A stretch of DNA of 21,611 nt from the NCBI GenBank assembly GCA_964638715.1, contig CAZWZF010000073.1, positions 1-21,611 on the forward strand, written 5' to 3'. Positions 7,942-18,300 of this stretch are shown here, piece by piece. Below the pieces are notes generated by a model. That model was not told where the DNA came from, searched no databases, and saw only the letters and a list, made by a program, of their open reading frames with translations. Position 1 is the stretch's first letter, and each line of letters begins with the position of its first letter. The DNA is from JBAXQQ01 sp037131695 (GTDB lineage Bacteria; Armatimonadota; Hebobacteria; CAIYQO01). The position numbers and the translations under genes are program-made.

Positions 7942-9715
7942 AAATATTTATATCAGACACAATTTTTTCTGTTTTTCTTCTTTTCCAATCGCAATACATC
8001 AGCCACAACAGCCATATTCCCCATAATGTGCCGATTCCGAAACAGATGTATGGCAGCAAATATGGCCCGCGCATGTAAGGGGTAATTTCGTTACGCTTTT
8101 CAAAAAATCCTATCATACTGGATGACGCACCATTGGGTATGCTATCTTCAAGAGAGCCATCCGGTCGGATAATCTGCGATATGCCGGATGAAGTGGAACG
8201 CAGCACCCATCTGCTGACTTCCGCTGCCCGCGCCTGTGCCATTTGCGAGTGCTGGGTATGCTGCAATGCCGTCCATCCTATTGCGTCATAGGTGGGAACC
8301 ACCAGCACTTCCGCGCCATTTTTCACCAGGTTCACATTTGTCGACGCGTAATCGAAATCGTAGCAAATCGCCACCCCGATGCGGCCAATTTTTGTTTGAA
8401 AAGTCGGATACATCCCGCCCGGCACACCGTCGGAGAAAAATTGAATCGGATGGGTTTTGTGGTAAGTGCCGACAACCTTCCCATCTGAATCTATAATTAA
8501 AGCGGTGTTATAGAATAAACTCCCCTCGATAGACATTATCGCGCGCCGCCGCAGCCAGTCCACTTTTGCATCCGCCGGTGCTTTTTCCTTGCACCCCAGT
8601 ACCAGCACCGAGTCTGTATCTCGCGAAACCTGGCGCAAATCAGATAACAGGCTATAGTCAGATAATGGGTACTGGTTAACTGCTAATTCCGGCCAGACAA
8701 TGATATTTGGTTTGATTTCTTTTCTTAATTTAAAACCTATGATGTCAGATTCATGATACAAACCAGGCAATGACTCCATATACTTACGGTCACATGTAAA
8801 TCCATAATCATTTGCTATATCGTTAGTTAATAGTTGCATCTTTTGTAAATCACTACTTTCATCTTGAACTATTAAGGTTGTTGGTAAATTAGAATAATGA
8901 AAAGTATTACTAATACTAACATAATGTCCATTTTTAAAAAAACCTAATTTCATCGGTCTATATTTATAATAAAAAAGCAGTTGACCTGATTCTACAAATG
9001 GCCATAGTATTGAAAAACGTGGATATCTCCCAGGTCGTGCACTCACTCTTGTTTTTATATCAAAATTATCATTAATATAAAATGGAACGATTAAACATCC
9101 AACAATAAATATAGCAATTGCAAATGCCAAAATTCTTTCACGTTTCATTATTAATTTTATTAATAAGATAATTTCTGCCAGTGCCGCATTTACCAGAATA
9201 ACCAAAAACGTACAGCCAAATACTCCGATGTATTTATATATTGGCGTAAAACTTTCAGAATTAATGAAACCGAATCCCAACTGTGCCCAGGAGAAGTTGA
9301 AATACCAGCCTTCGCAGCGCACCCATTCCGTGCCTACCCACAGCACTGCCGCCAGCAGCACCGTCCAGATGCCGGGGCATCGCATACCGGTTACGCGATA
9401 TGCCACCGCGAAGAGAAGCCAGGGAAGAGTGACGAGGATATAGATGCCGAGAACGCCCTGTGCGAAAATTTTATAAAGCCATGGTAAAGTAAAAGCGAAG
9501 AAAACAATGCCGAAAAGCAGCATCAGCCAACTGGACGCGCGAACTTCTTTTGTCCGCCGCAACGCGACGAAAAGCGGAACCATGGCGAACCACCCGCACC
9601 ACCACCATCCATGCGGTGGGAATACCAGCGACGCCAAAACACCTGAGATGACGACCAGTAAAATATTGATAAAAACACCCCAGAACTTCTTTCCGGTATC
9701 AGCATCAAAACTCAT
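7940..9715 (-). CDS. lnt: Apolipoprotein N-acyltransferase-like membrane nitrilase, divergent
   Basis: 591 residues. About seven N-terminal membrane helices (first ~11-32, last ~196-213), a nitrilase-fold domain (~277-540) and one C-terminal helix (~552-575) match Lnt, which adds the third acyl chain to lipoproteins in the inner membrane. The Glu-Lys-Cys triad is visible: E343 in VWPEL, K420 in TYHKTH, C451 in ICYDFDY. In E. coli Lnt the triad is E267, K335, C387. Oddities: CYD replaces the usual CYE; the PFGE-type loop reads IQFFSDG; the Lys-Cys gap is 31 instead of 52 residues; and the protein is about 80 residues longer than E. coli Lnt, with an A+T-rich middle. A GGGAG site lies at 9726-9722 and a promoter at 9757-9784. 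It could be a true Lnt or a relative with another acyl or amide substrate. Confidence 0.78.
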   Translation of the reverse strand: MSFDADTGKKFWGVFINILLVVISGVLASLVFPPHGWWWCGWFAMVPLFVALRRTKEVRASSWLMLLFGIVFFAFTLPWLYKIFAQGVLGIYILVTLPWLLFAVAYRVTGMRCPGIWTVLLAAVLWVGTEWVRCEGWYFNFSWAQLGFGFINSESFTPIYKYIGVFGCTFLVILVNAALAEIILLIKLIMKRERILAFAIAIFIVGCLIVPFYINDNFDIKTRVSARPGRYPRFSILWPFVESGQLLFYYKYRPMKLGFFKNGHYVSISNTFHYSNLPTTLIVQDESSDLQKMQLLTNDIANDYGFTCDRKYMESLPGLYHESDIIGFKLRKEIKPNIIVWPELAVNQYPLSDYSLLSDLRQVSRDTDSVLVLGCKEKAPADAKVDWLRRRAIMSIEGSLFYNTALIIDSDGKVVGTYHKTHPIQFFSDGVPGGMYPTFQTKIGRIGVAICYDFDYASTNVNLVKNGAEVLVVPTYDAIGWTALQHTQHSQMAQARAAEVSRWVLRSTSSGISQIIRPDGSLEDSIPNGASSSMIGFFEKRNEITPYMRGPYLLPYICFGIGTLWGIWLLWLMYCDWKRRKTEKIVSDINI

Positions 9716-9756
9716 TATTTTCTCCCTGCAAGATAGAGGTTAACCATTGAATGAAT

Positions 9757-9784
9757 ATTATCTTTACATTGTGTGATGTGTCAA
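9757..9784 (-). promoter_or_regulatory. Sigma70-type promoter for the lnt-like/UROD-like unit
   Basis: On the minus strand a perfect -35 TTGACA (9784-9779), a 16-bp spacer and -10 GATAAT (9762-9757), giving a leader of about 35 nt before ATG9715. It starts 6 bp after the hairpin at 9790-9843. Confidence 0.6.
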
Positions 9785-9789
9785 TATTT

Positions 9790-9843
9790 TTTACATTGAT
9801 TAATAGGATTTAAAAGATATTCAATCCTATTAATCGATGTAAA
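9790..9843. repeat. Intergenic hairpin, same family as 7882-7941
   Basis: Arms at 9790-9810 and 9823-9843 pair at 20 of 21 positions around a 12-nt loop. The core GATTAATAGGATT differs by one base from GATTAACAGGATT at 7882-7941. It lies 16 bp beyond the stop of the rhamnosidase-like gene and just before the next promoter, so it could end or protect that mRNA; no T-run follows. Confidence 0.75.
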
Positions 9844-9858
9844 TAAAACCTGTATCAC

Positions 9859-12297
9859 TTAATCAACAACCTTAAATTCACCGCTGACCGACAGATATTT
9901 CAGAGTGTATTGTCCTGCAGCGAGAATTATTTCGCTATTGCCGGCGCGGACGGATGCCTCGGTACCTGGCGGAACTATTACTTTTATCATCATGCCATCA
10001 TTTTGTTTCTCAACTGCAACAGATATGCTGCCGTAAGGTGTTGGAACAATGCCGGATGCGTGAGCCAGGTCGCCAAGTTGCGGCGCCACGGTAAAACGGA
10101 CAAAACCGGGAGCAAGCGGACGCACTCCGAGAATATATGCCGGCAGTATATAAATAGGCGCGGCACTCCAACCGTGGCAGTGGGTGGTGTGGCGGTCCCA
10201 CATCTCCCAACAGGATGTCGCGCCGTTTTGCAGCATCATTCCCCAGCAAATGCGCATATACATTAATGCCAATTCGGTATCACCCGCTTCCAAAAAGGCT
10301 TGCAGCGCGTATAGCGACCAGAATGGACTGCCAATAAGCAATACGTCTTCACCCGCGTATTTCCCAGCCATTCTATCAAGGTGTTCCCACTGGTAACCGC
10401 CCAGGTTTGGCAGCGCGTAACCGGTGGCGCCGCGAATTGCCGCCAATGCCGACGCGTGCATCTCCAAGGTACCGACACCAAGTAGCGGGAATTGCACATT
10501 TTCGTGTTGCCCGATAATCATCGGGTCAGCATTTGCAGGCCGCTGCGAACTATCGGCGCGATATTTGCGGAATGCACCGCGTGATGGTTCCCAATATAAC
10601 CGGACCAGCGAATCTCGTAGGCTTTCCGCACGTTCAGCATAGCTTTTCGCCGCTTTTTCATCGCCGGTAATTTCTGCCAGTTTGCTGCTATTCAGCAGCG
10701 CATCAAGATACCACCCCTGTATTGCGCCGTCTGCGTTGCCATTGTAATCCAGCAAGTTCCAATCAACAAAAATGGCATCCGGCAGGTTTTCCAGCAAACC
10801 ATCGGCGTTTTCATAGTTTTTAAACCACTTCATAACCAGCGTTGCCGCGTTAAACATCTGCGCTATTATCGATGTGTCGCCGGTATAAAAGTAATATTCC
10901 CAGGCAATCACCGGATAACGCAGCGACCAGGTGGGGTAATTGCGCGGGATAATCTCCGGGAAATATCCCGACAATATTCCTTCTGGAGTCACGCTTTCCG
11001 CGTAATCCAGGATGCACTTTCGCGCCAGGGCAACTTCGCCAAACGCGTAGTAACCAAAGAGCGCTTCCGGCTGCAAATCACCCAGCCATAACCGCCGTTC
11101 GCGCCAGGGACAATCAGTATATACATCTTCCATGCACAGGTTAAGCGTGCGTACCGACAGCGCATAAATCGCTTCCAACCGGGAGTCGCTGCAATGAAAT
11201 TCACCACTCGGCAACGCGGGATAAATCATCTCATAGGCAACAATATTCTGTAATTTCACTACAACAGGAACATCATCAGGGTTTGCGACCCTGACCATAA
11301 GATATCGAAATCCCCGCGGCTGGTTAATGCGGTGAAAAGTGCGTCCTTCGCGCAGGATGATGCGTTCGCCGTAATCGTGACGCTGCCATCTTGTCGCCAC
11401 CCGGTTTTCATCCAGCACCTCGCTGTAGCCGATATCAAAAAGTACTCCGGCATTAGACGTCACATCCACCTCTATCGCTGCCAGAGTTTCCGCTCCAAAA
11501 TCAAGATTTATGAAAGCCGCTTCACCGGAAGGCAGGTGAAACTCCAGCGGTTCAGCCTGCCATGGCTTGTATCTTTCCGGGACTGTCGTTATCCAGCCGT
11601 CCGGCAACGGTTCCAGTTTGCATCGCCATAGGCTCATGGCAAGGTCGTCATGCAATATCGTTAAATCCGGTTCATCTTTATCAATACACCTGCCAAAATC
11701 CAGCAGGCGCGTTGGTGTTATTTTTTTCTCTGTCAGCATTGGTATCGAACGCGGAATAGATGTTGCTGGTAAGGGTAGTTTCAATGGTTCGGGCAATATC
11801 GCCGCTTGCCACGTGCTGTCGTCATATTCCGGCTGTTCCCAACCTTCCGGTTCCTGCGACGCGTCAAACCGTTCGAGATACAGCATATTTGCGCCGCGAA
11901 TGAGTGAATACGCAGAGGATGCCAGTGCCTTCCACCCGGTGCCGGTTGCCGTCAATATTTCACCATTAGCTTCAACTTCGCATAACAATCCTCCCTGTAT
12001 TGCGTTGAAGAAACCGCCGCCCCAGATAGCATAAAATTCGCCTTTTACCGCCAGGGTATTTATACCATTTTGCAGCATGATATCGTAAGTATCATAATAC
12101 CGGTGTTCGTATGGCCCTCGCGCCGGCCCGGACCCGATTGATACGCCATTAATCCACAACCGATAACGCGAGTCCGCCGTAATCCGCAATTGCGCGACAG
12201 TATCGCCATTTACCATAACCGTCGTGCGGAAATATGCGAATTGCAGCTTGGGATCATCAGCCCCATCAGCCCATATCCACTGTCCACTGTTCATCAT
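9859..12297 (-). CDS. GH78-type alpha-L-rhamnosidase-like protein, cytoplasmic
   Basis: 812 residues without a signal peptide. N-terminal beta domains (about 20-170, with ITADSRYRLWINGVSIGSGP at 39-58, typical of the rhamnosidase N-domain), a further beta domain to about 360, an (alpha/alpha)6 barrel about 370-725, and a C-terminal beta-sandwich. The barrel opens with YTDCPWRERRLWLGD (393-407), matching the GH78 active-site segment often written DCPQRDERLGW; E400 is the likely acidic residue here. SCWEMW (E698) and HCHGWSAAP lie near the end of the barrel. The family removes alpha-L-rhamnose from oligosaccharides. The start is either ATG12297 or the adjacent ATG12294, the latter better spaced (5 nt) from GGAG at 12303-12300. 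It is 21 bp after the giant gene and probably co-transcribed. Family good; rhamnose as the exact sugar less sure. Confidence 0.85.
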   Translation of the reverse strand: MMNSGQWIWADGADDPKLQFAYFRTTVMVNGDTVAQLRITADSRYRLWINGVSIGSGPARGPYEHRYYDTYDIMLQNGINTLAVKGEFYAIWGGGFFNAIQGGLLCEVEANGEILTATGTGWKALASSAYSLIRGANMLYLERFDASQEPEGWEQPEYDDSTWQAAILPEPLKLPLPATSIPRSIPMLTEKKITPTRLLDFGRCIDKDEPDLTILHDDLAMSLWRCKLEPLPDGWITTVPERYKPWQAEPLEFHLPSGEAAFINLDFGAETLAAIEVDVTSNAGVLFDIGYSEVLDENRVATRWQRHDYGERIILREGRTFHRINQPRGFRYLMVRVANPDDVPVVVKLQNIVAYEMIYPALPSGEFHCSDSRLEAIYALSVRTLNLCMEDVYTDCPWRERRLWLGDLQPEALFGYYAFGEVALARKCILDYAESVTPEGILSGYFPEIIPRNYPTWSLRYPVIAWEYYFYTGDTSIIAQMFNAATLVMKWFKNYENADGLLENLPDAIFVDWNLLDYNGNADGAIQGWYLDALLNSSKLAEITGDEKAAKSYAERAESLRDSLVRLYWEPSRGAFRKYRADSSQRPANADPMIIGQHENVQFPLLGVGTLEMHASALAAIRGATGYALPNLGGYQWEHLDRMAGKYAGEDVLLIGSPFWSLYALQAFLEAGDTELALMYMRICWGMMLQNGATSCWEMWDRHTTHCHGWSAAPIYILPAYILGVRPLAPGFVRFTVAPQLGDLAHASGIVPTPYGSISVAVEKQNDGMMIKVIVPPGTEASVRAGNSEIILAAGQYTLKYLSVSGEFKVVD

Positions 12298-12318
12298 ATC
12301 TCCCCTTGTTACGATAAT

Positions 12319-15300
12319 TTATTTTTTCACCCCAAACACCGCTATTTCACTGGTGTAAAAGTTCCGGTAATAGCTGTTCCATGGCAAGTATCGCAGTTTT
12401 GTTACTGCTTTCAGGTTCAGGTTATAGGTGTTTACCCCGCTGTTCAGGAATAATCCGGCGGCGGCGGTGTCCCAGCTTTTATTCGCTTCATTCCATACCT
12501 GGATTCTTGATTCTGTTGGCCAGGATCCCGGGAATTTGCTGTTTTCATATACGGTCAGTGCTGATACATCAGTTGGCTGGGCAAATACGATATCGGCATA
12601 AACCTGCCTGCCCGCCTGACCATCCCAGAATAACTCGTCAATGTTCAGCCAAGGTGTGACAACATCATCCAGCTTGCCATTAGTCAAATCTTCAGCTTTC
12701 ACCTGCACAGTACCGCCAGACATCCACCCGCCGGTTCCGCCTACAGTTAATTTAGCGGCAGCGGTTGCCAGCAAGTTTTCACCGGTGGGAATTTCTGCTG
12801 ATGATGTTGGCGGACGAATTGCTTCGTGGAGTTTTCCGCCGGTATTTTTCGCCGATTCCGCCACCATCGCCATCGGGTTGGCGGCAGTCATTGCCGATGT
12901 GCAATCAAATATCCAGTTAGCCTTGCCATCCAGTGATAACGAGCGCAGTCTGCCATCCCAACCGGCGGCGTAAATGCGGTCTTTTGTTACGCTGATATAT
13001 GACACACAGCCAAGGTCGCTATGCCATTGTTCGGTGCCATCCACAGAAATACAGGTGAGACAGCCGGAATCGTCAGCGACATAAAGCAATTGGCCATCTG
13101 CCGAAAATGTCAGACTGGCGGGTTGATTTTGCCATAAGGTATTGAATAACAGTTTTCCGTCTGCATCGCGAATTTCCAATAATCTGTTGTAAAACGCGGC
13201 GGCTATGCGGCCATTGCTGTCAGCCACTGCCGCGGTTGAAGGGGCTGTTTTAGAATCCCACCATGCCAGCGATTTGCCATCGAGAACGCTGAACAACCGG
13301 AAGGTTTCTTTACCCCAACCACCCATCTGCATCTGTAATAACACACGTTTGCCATTCGGACTGGTGAATAGAGTCGGGAATAACTGGGTTTTTGATATTG
13401 GGACGTCAAAATGCCAGCGTTCCTTGCCATCAGATAAATTCACCGCTGCCAGCCAGCAACTATTGGTGTTTTCTGGAGTTATCCAGCCATTCTGAGAGAA
13501 CTCATTAAAGAGAATCAGCGCATAATCAGCACCATCAGGAATTACCGTTTGGAACTGCGGAACACGCTCTGCTGAGTTTGATACCGGCCAATCCAACTTG
13601 GCAAACTCTTTCCAGTAATCAATTGACCAGGCTTCTTTCCATTCATTGCCTTTTTTGCGCCAACATACCACGCCAAATGTGCCGGGAGTTAGCACAACGC
13701 TGCCATCTGATGAAGCCGCGAACAGATTGCTCTGGCGACCGATATCGCCATAGCCGGTAAATATATCCTGCGTCCCTCCGACAGCATCAACCATCTGGAA
13801 CGCCTGTCCATAACGGTTAATCGATCGTCCAGCAGCGCCAAACCACTTGCCATCCGGACTGACTTTCGCACTGTTAATTCTATATGCCTGACCAATACGT
13901 GCCGCACGGTCTGCTTTAGGCTGATTATTAATTTCCTCGACCAGCAGCAGATTATTTAAGTATCCCTCGGCGGTAACCAGAATATGTTTGCCATCCGCTG
14001 ATGATTTAACTCCGGTTAATCGCACGCCAATATTTTCGCTGAGTTTTTCCAGTGTGAAACCAGTTGATGGTCTGCCGGATATTATTGGCTGTGTAAGTGC
14101 AGGTTTAACAGAGATAGTTTGAAGTTTTTCACCATCCAGCCATATTATAAAAGAATCTATAGCCGCGTTAAGCCCGGCAGCATCTCCGCCAACCAGGGCA
14201 ATCGCATTTTCGCCATATAATCTTGGCGAATACAGGGTTGTAATGAAACCGTTGCCGGGACCGGGGACATTTGCTGTCACTATATTTTCAAACAAGCCGC
14301 TTCCTATCGCCTTATTCATCACATCACCCATTGAACCAGTGAAACCCATCGTTAGTAATACACCGGGTGTGGGGTCTTTAGGTGCTGTCGGACCAGCCTT
14401 TAATGTAATCCCATATTTTAACAGTGCTTTACCTAATGCCTGCTGCTGTTCATTGGACACCATTTTATCATTTGCAGCAGCAACCAAAATAACACCACCG
14501 GCATCTTTCAGTATTTTATGTATTTGCTGTTCATGCTGAATATTAATTGAATTACTTGCCAGGATTGATGATGTATTGTCTGCTACAGCTTTTATAGCAG
14601 CGGCTGTTGATTTTCCACCCAGCAACTCGGTTACTTCCAACTTGTATTCAACACCATTAATAGGCACCGTCATTTTGCCATTTAATAGTCCTTTAACATC
14701 TGTCCCGCGATAGATTTCTTCCATCGCGGTTTCGCCATTAATAAGTCGTATTCGCAATGGAACGCGCGCGGCAAGGCTTAACCGGACTTGATATTCTATT
14801 TCATTCCCGCTTTGAAGCGCAGTAAGTTGAGGAGTTGCAATTGCTTTTGACGAAATAGCATATAACCGTCCCGGGAAAGCAGTCATATCCGCGGTAAATT
14901 GTGAACTCTTTGTAACTGTTATGACATTATGATCAAATACATCGTAAATAACGCCAGTTGTTGCCGGTATAGTGACCTTCACCGTTTTCGGCAGCCAAGC
15001 GTTGCAGTTTTTGTTGTACATGTCGCCGGCAAACCATACTCGTCCGGCATCCCATGGATAAGGACTGGTTTCTGTCGCCAGCATAAGATATTTCACATCG
15101 CCGCCATCGAAGATATTCTTTGACACCCAGGGGTCGTCGGTATCCACCGGGAATCGTCGGTTTGCCCCCACCAGTGTCTTTAATTCCGCGGCTTCCTTTT
15201 CCATAATCGGCTGCATTAATGGCTGCAGCGAATCCGCCGCGTAACCTTCACCCCAGGCGGTTCGCAACTGGTAGGTATTCAGGTTCAGCTTAACCTGACC

Positions 15301-18300
15301 CAGATTAATTTCTTTTGCTTTTTCTTTTGCCACAACAATGCCCGGGTATAAATCAAGCAATATGTTGGCATTTATATTCCGGCGGTCATTCTTCAGCAAT
15401 CCGGCATATCCGCCTTCCAGCAGTTTCTTTGTGGTATCAGATAATTGAGTATCCTTAAAATCGTTGGCGTCATACAAATCGTTCCAGTTAATCAGCCATT
15501 CCAGCAACTCCGGCACTTTATCCAATACCTTTTGCGGGGCTGGCTCTGCCGGGTAATTCCAATCTTTAAGATTTTTTACCACCACATTTACGCCTGATCC
15601 CAACCGCATGAATGGATTGCGAACCTTCTCCGTCTGTCTCTCGCGTATCTTGCGCAAAAACGCTTCCGGGTCTTTCACGGTGACATCTTTCGTCCAGTCG
15701 CCTACGCCGTATTCTGTTGCAGAGTCTTCAAATAATTTGCCGCCAGCAGCAACATATTTTTTCAACGCGTCTTCTACATTAGCCGGCAATCGCTGGTTCA
15801 TCCCCACCAGGAAGAACATAGGCACGCGCGGTTTCTTGCCATCAAGCAGCCATCCCGCCGCCACATCTTCTTCATATACAATATTCATCGGCACACCAGC
15901 CATCAGACCGGTTGCCATTAATTCAAAAGCGCGTTCCCATTGTGGCGTACCCATGCCGTTGCGGGTTTCCGTGTAGTCCTGGGTTTTTGAATACAAAATA
16001 GCGCCTTCATTTGCGGTTGGGAATTCTGCAAAAACCGGACCATACATCATTGCCAATTTGTTGGCAGTCTTGTATGCCGACGCGCCATTAATATCCAGGA
16101 ATGGTGAAGTATGCTGCGCTCCGACGCCCTGTACCCCACGCGCAAGAATCTGCATAGCATTTTTAAGGTAGCGTTCACCCGCCATTTTACTGTCATACAG
16201 GTTGTCAAATACTCCCATAATCGGCTTGCCCGGACGGCGCAGCATTTCTACCGACTGTGCCGGGTACCATGGCACGGAATAGCCTTCCGACAAAAAGTGG
16301 GCGTAGCTTTCTGACATGCCTTTGTAAATTGACGGCGCGTAACTGCTCTCTACCGCCGGGAACTGCCACATCGGCGCGGCAGTAGTTTTCATCGCCAGGT
16401 TAGCTTGCTTCACCGCCGTATTGAAACTGTCATACATCACATCCATGATATACTCGCCAACTTCGGCGGTTGGGCGACCTTTGAACTTTTCTTCTTTTGC
16501 TTTATTGTAAAAATCTTTATCCGACTGCTGCAATCCGCCATATGGCGAGTTCACAAACATTTCATCGTTGTAGTTAAAACCATAAAATGACGGGTAACTG
16601 CTGTAACTTTGCGTCTGTTTTTGCAATACAGCATCAAGTTCATTCAGTGACTGGTCGCTGCACCGCACCGCGCCGCAATGGCCAATAATCTGCAAATCGA
16701 CGTTTATCCCCTTGTCAGTCGCGCGGTCAAGGTAGTATTGCATTGTCCATCCGCCTTGCGAGGTGCGGTAATATTCTGCCGGGGCAAATCCCGGATTCGC
16801 CAGATTCGCCGGTGCGGCATCATGCCGCCAGGCATTCGGTTGGCTCGAATCGCGTATTGTTTCGCGGGTAAATCCCAATCGCTTCACTGCCGTGGTCCAA
16901 TTTTGGATTAAATTCATCTTTTCAGCGTTATCAGCCAGGTTATTGGTATCATCAAAAACGTTGCCGCCAAATTCGTGGTACATGATTCGCTGCATCGGCG
17001 AATCAACCTGATTGGAACTGATATCAATTGTAAGCGGGTAAGAAGTGTAACCTGCAAAGATAGGAGTTAATATGTATGAGCCAGGTGCAAGACGGCGGGT
17101 GAAATCAGCAGGAATTTCCAGCGATGAACTGCCTTTTACCTTGATTTTCTCTTCACGAATTGCAGTTTTAGACGCTGGGATTGATTGTAATTGCAGCATC
17201 GCCTCAACTTCTTCATTCGCATCCGGGCTGCGCTGGATTAACCTTAATGCAACAGTTTCTCCCTGTCTGAATGCCTGACGGCCATTTGTAGTAACTATTG
17301 CTAAACTTTTTACTGCGCCGGCGGGAAGCAATGCGACAGTTTTCTGGATATATAAATCACTATCGCGGTTCGACCAGTCAATTGGCCCATCGCCAAATCG
17401 CACAGCGACGTCATAAATGCCTTGAATATCTACTGGTGGTATCACTTCCAAACTGCCATCTTTAAAATTAGCCGTCCATTTTTTCCATCTCAAATTACTG
17501 CCATCACTGGACCGTGCGATAACTTGCCACTGGTTCATATTATCAGGCAGCGGTCGCCCAACTATACTCGCTTTTACATTAAATGCCTTTCCTGCTGTTA
17601 ATGCCGGGTCGGGGAAATCAACATTTATTTTCTGATATCTGGGCCCAATTACTTCCGCGGTCTGCAAATCAGCCAACCAGCGAACGAATGTCACGCTGGA
17701 ATCATTCATTGACGCGTATAACTTGCCATTTGCATCGGTTTCCAAACCGTATAAATTTGACTGTTGTATCTCTTTTGGTATTGCTACGGTGGTATTCACC
17801 GTTAAATCCTGATTATAAATAGTAATGTCGCGGCCAGTTGATACCGCTACTCGTCCATCAGGAAATACCGCTACTCCGCCGAATTCGCTGCCAAAGGGAA
17901 CTTTTACTTTGTTCACGAAATTTCCATCATAATCGCAGCACTGCAATTCTTTGCTGGCGACTGCCGCCATGTAAAGCAATTTTCGCGTCGGGTCAAAAGC
18001 TATATCGCGATACCATGTTCGCTGCGCATCGTTAGCCTTGGCATCCGCGGCATAGGCATCGTAATGATTAAAGTCGCGAATATAATTGCCGTCAAAGTCA
18101 TACATTATAACCCGCGTCCAATCCGGGTCGGGAATTTTACGGTCATCGCGGGGAGCAACAGTGGTATCAATCAAAAATATCCGCTTGTTTGTGGTATCAA
18201 TAGCACCGCCGGTAGGGCTTGTCCAGCCAGTTGAGTCATAATGGGGATTTTTCAGTCCGCTGCCTTTGCTTACCAGGGTCTTTGCCTCGGTGCCGTCTGG

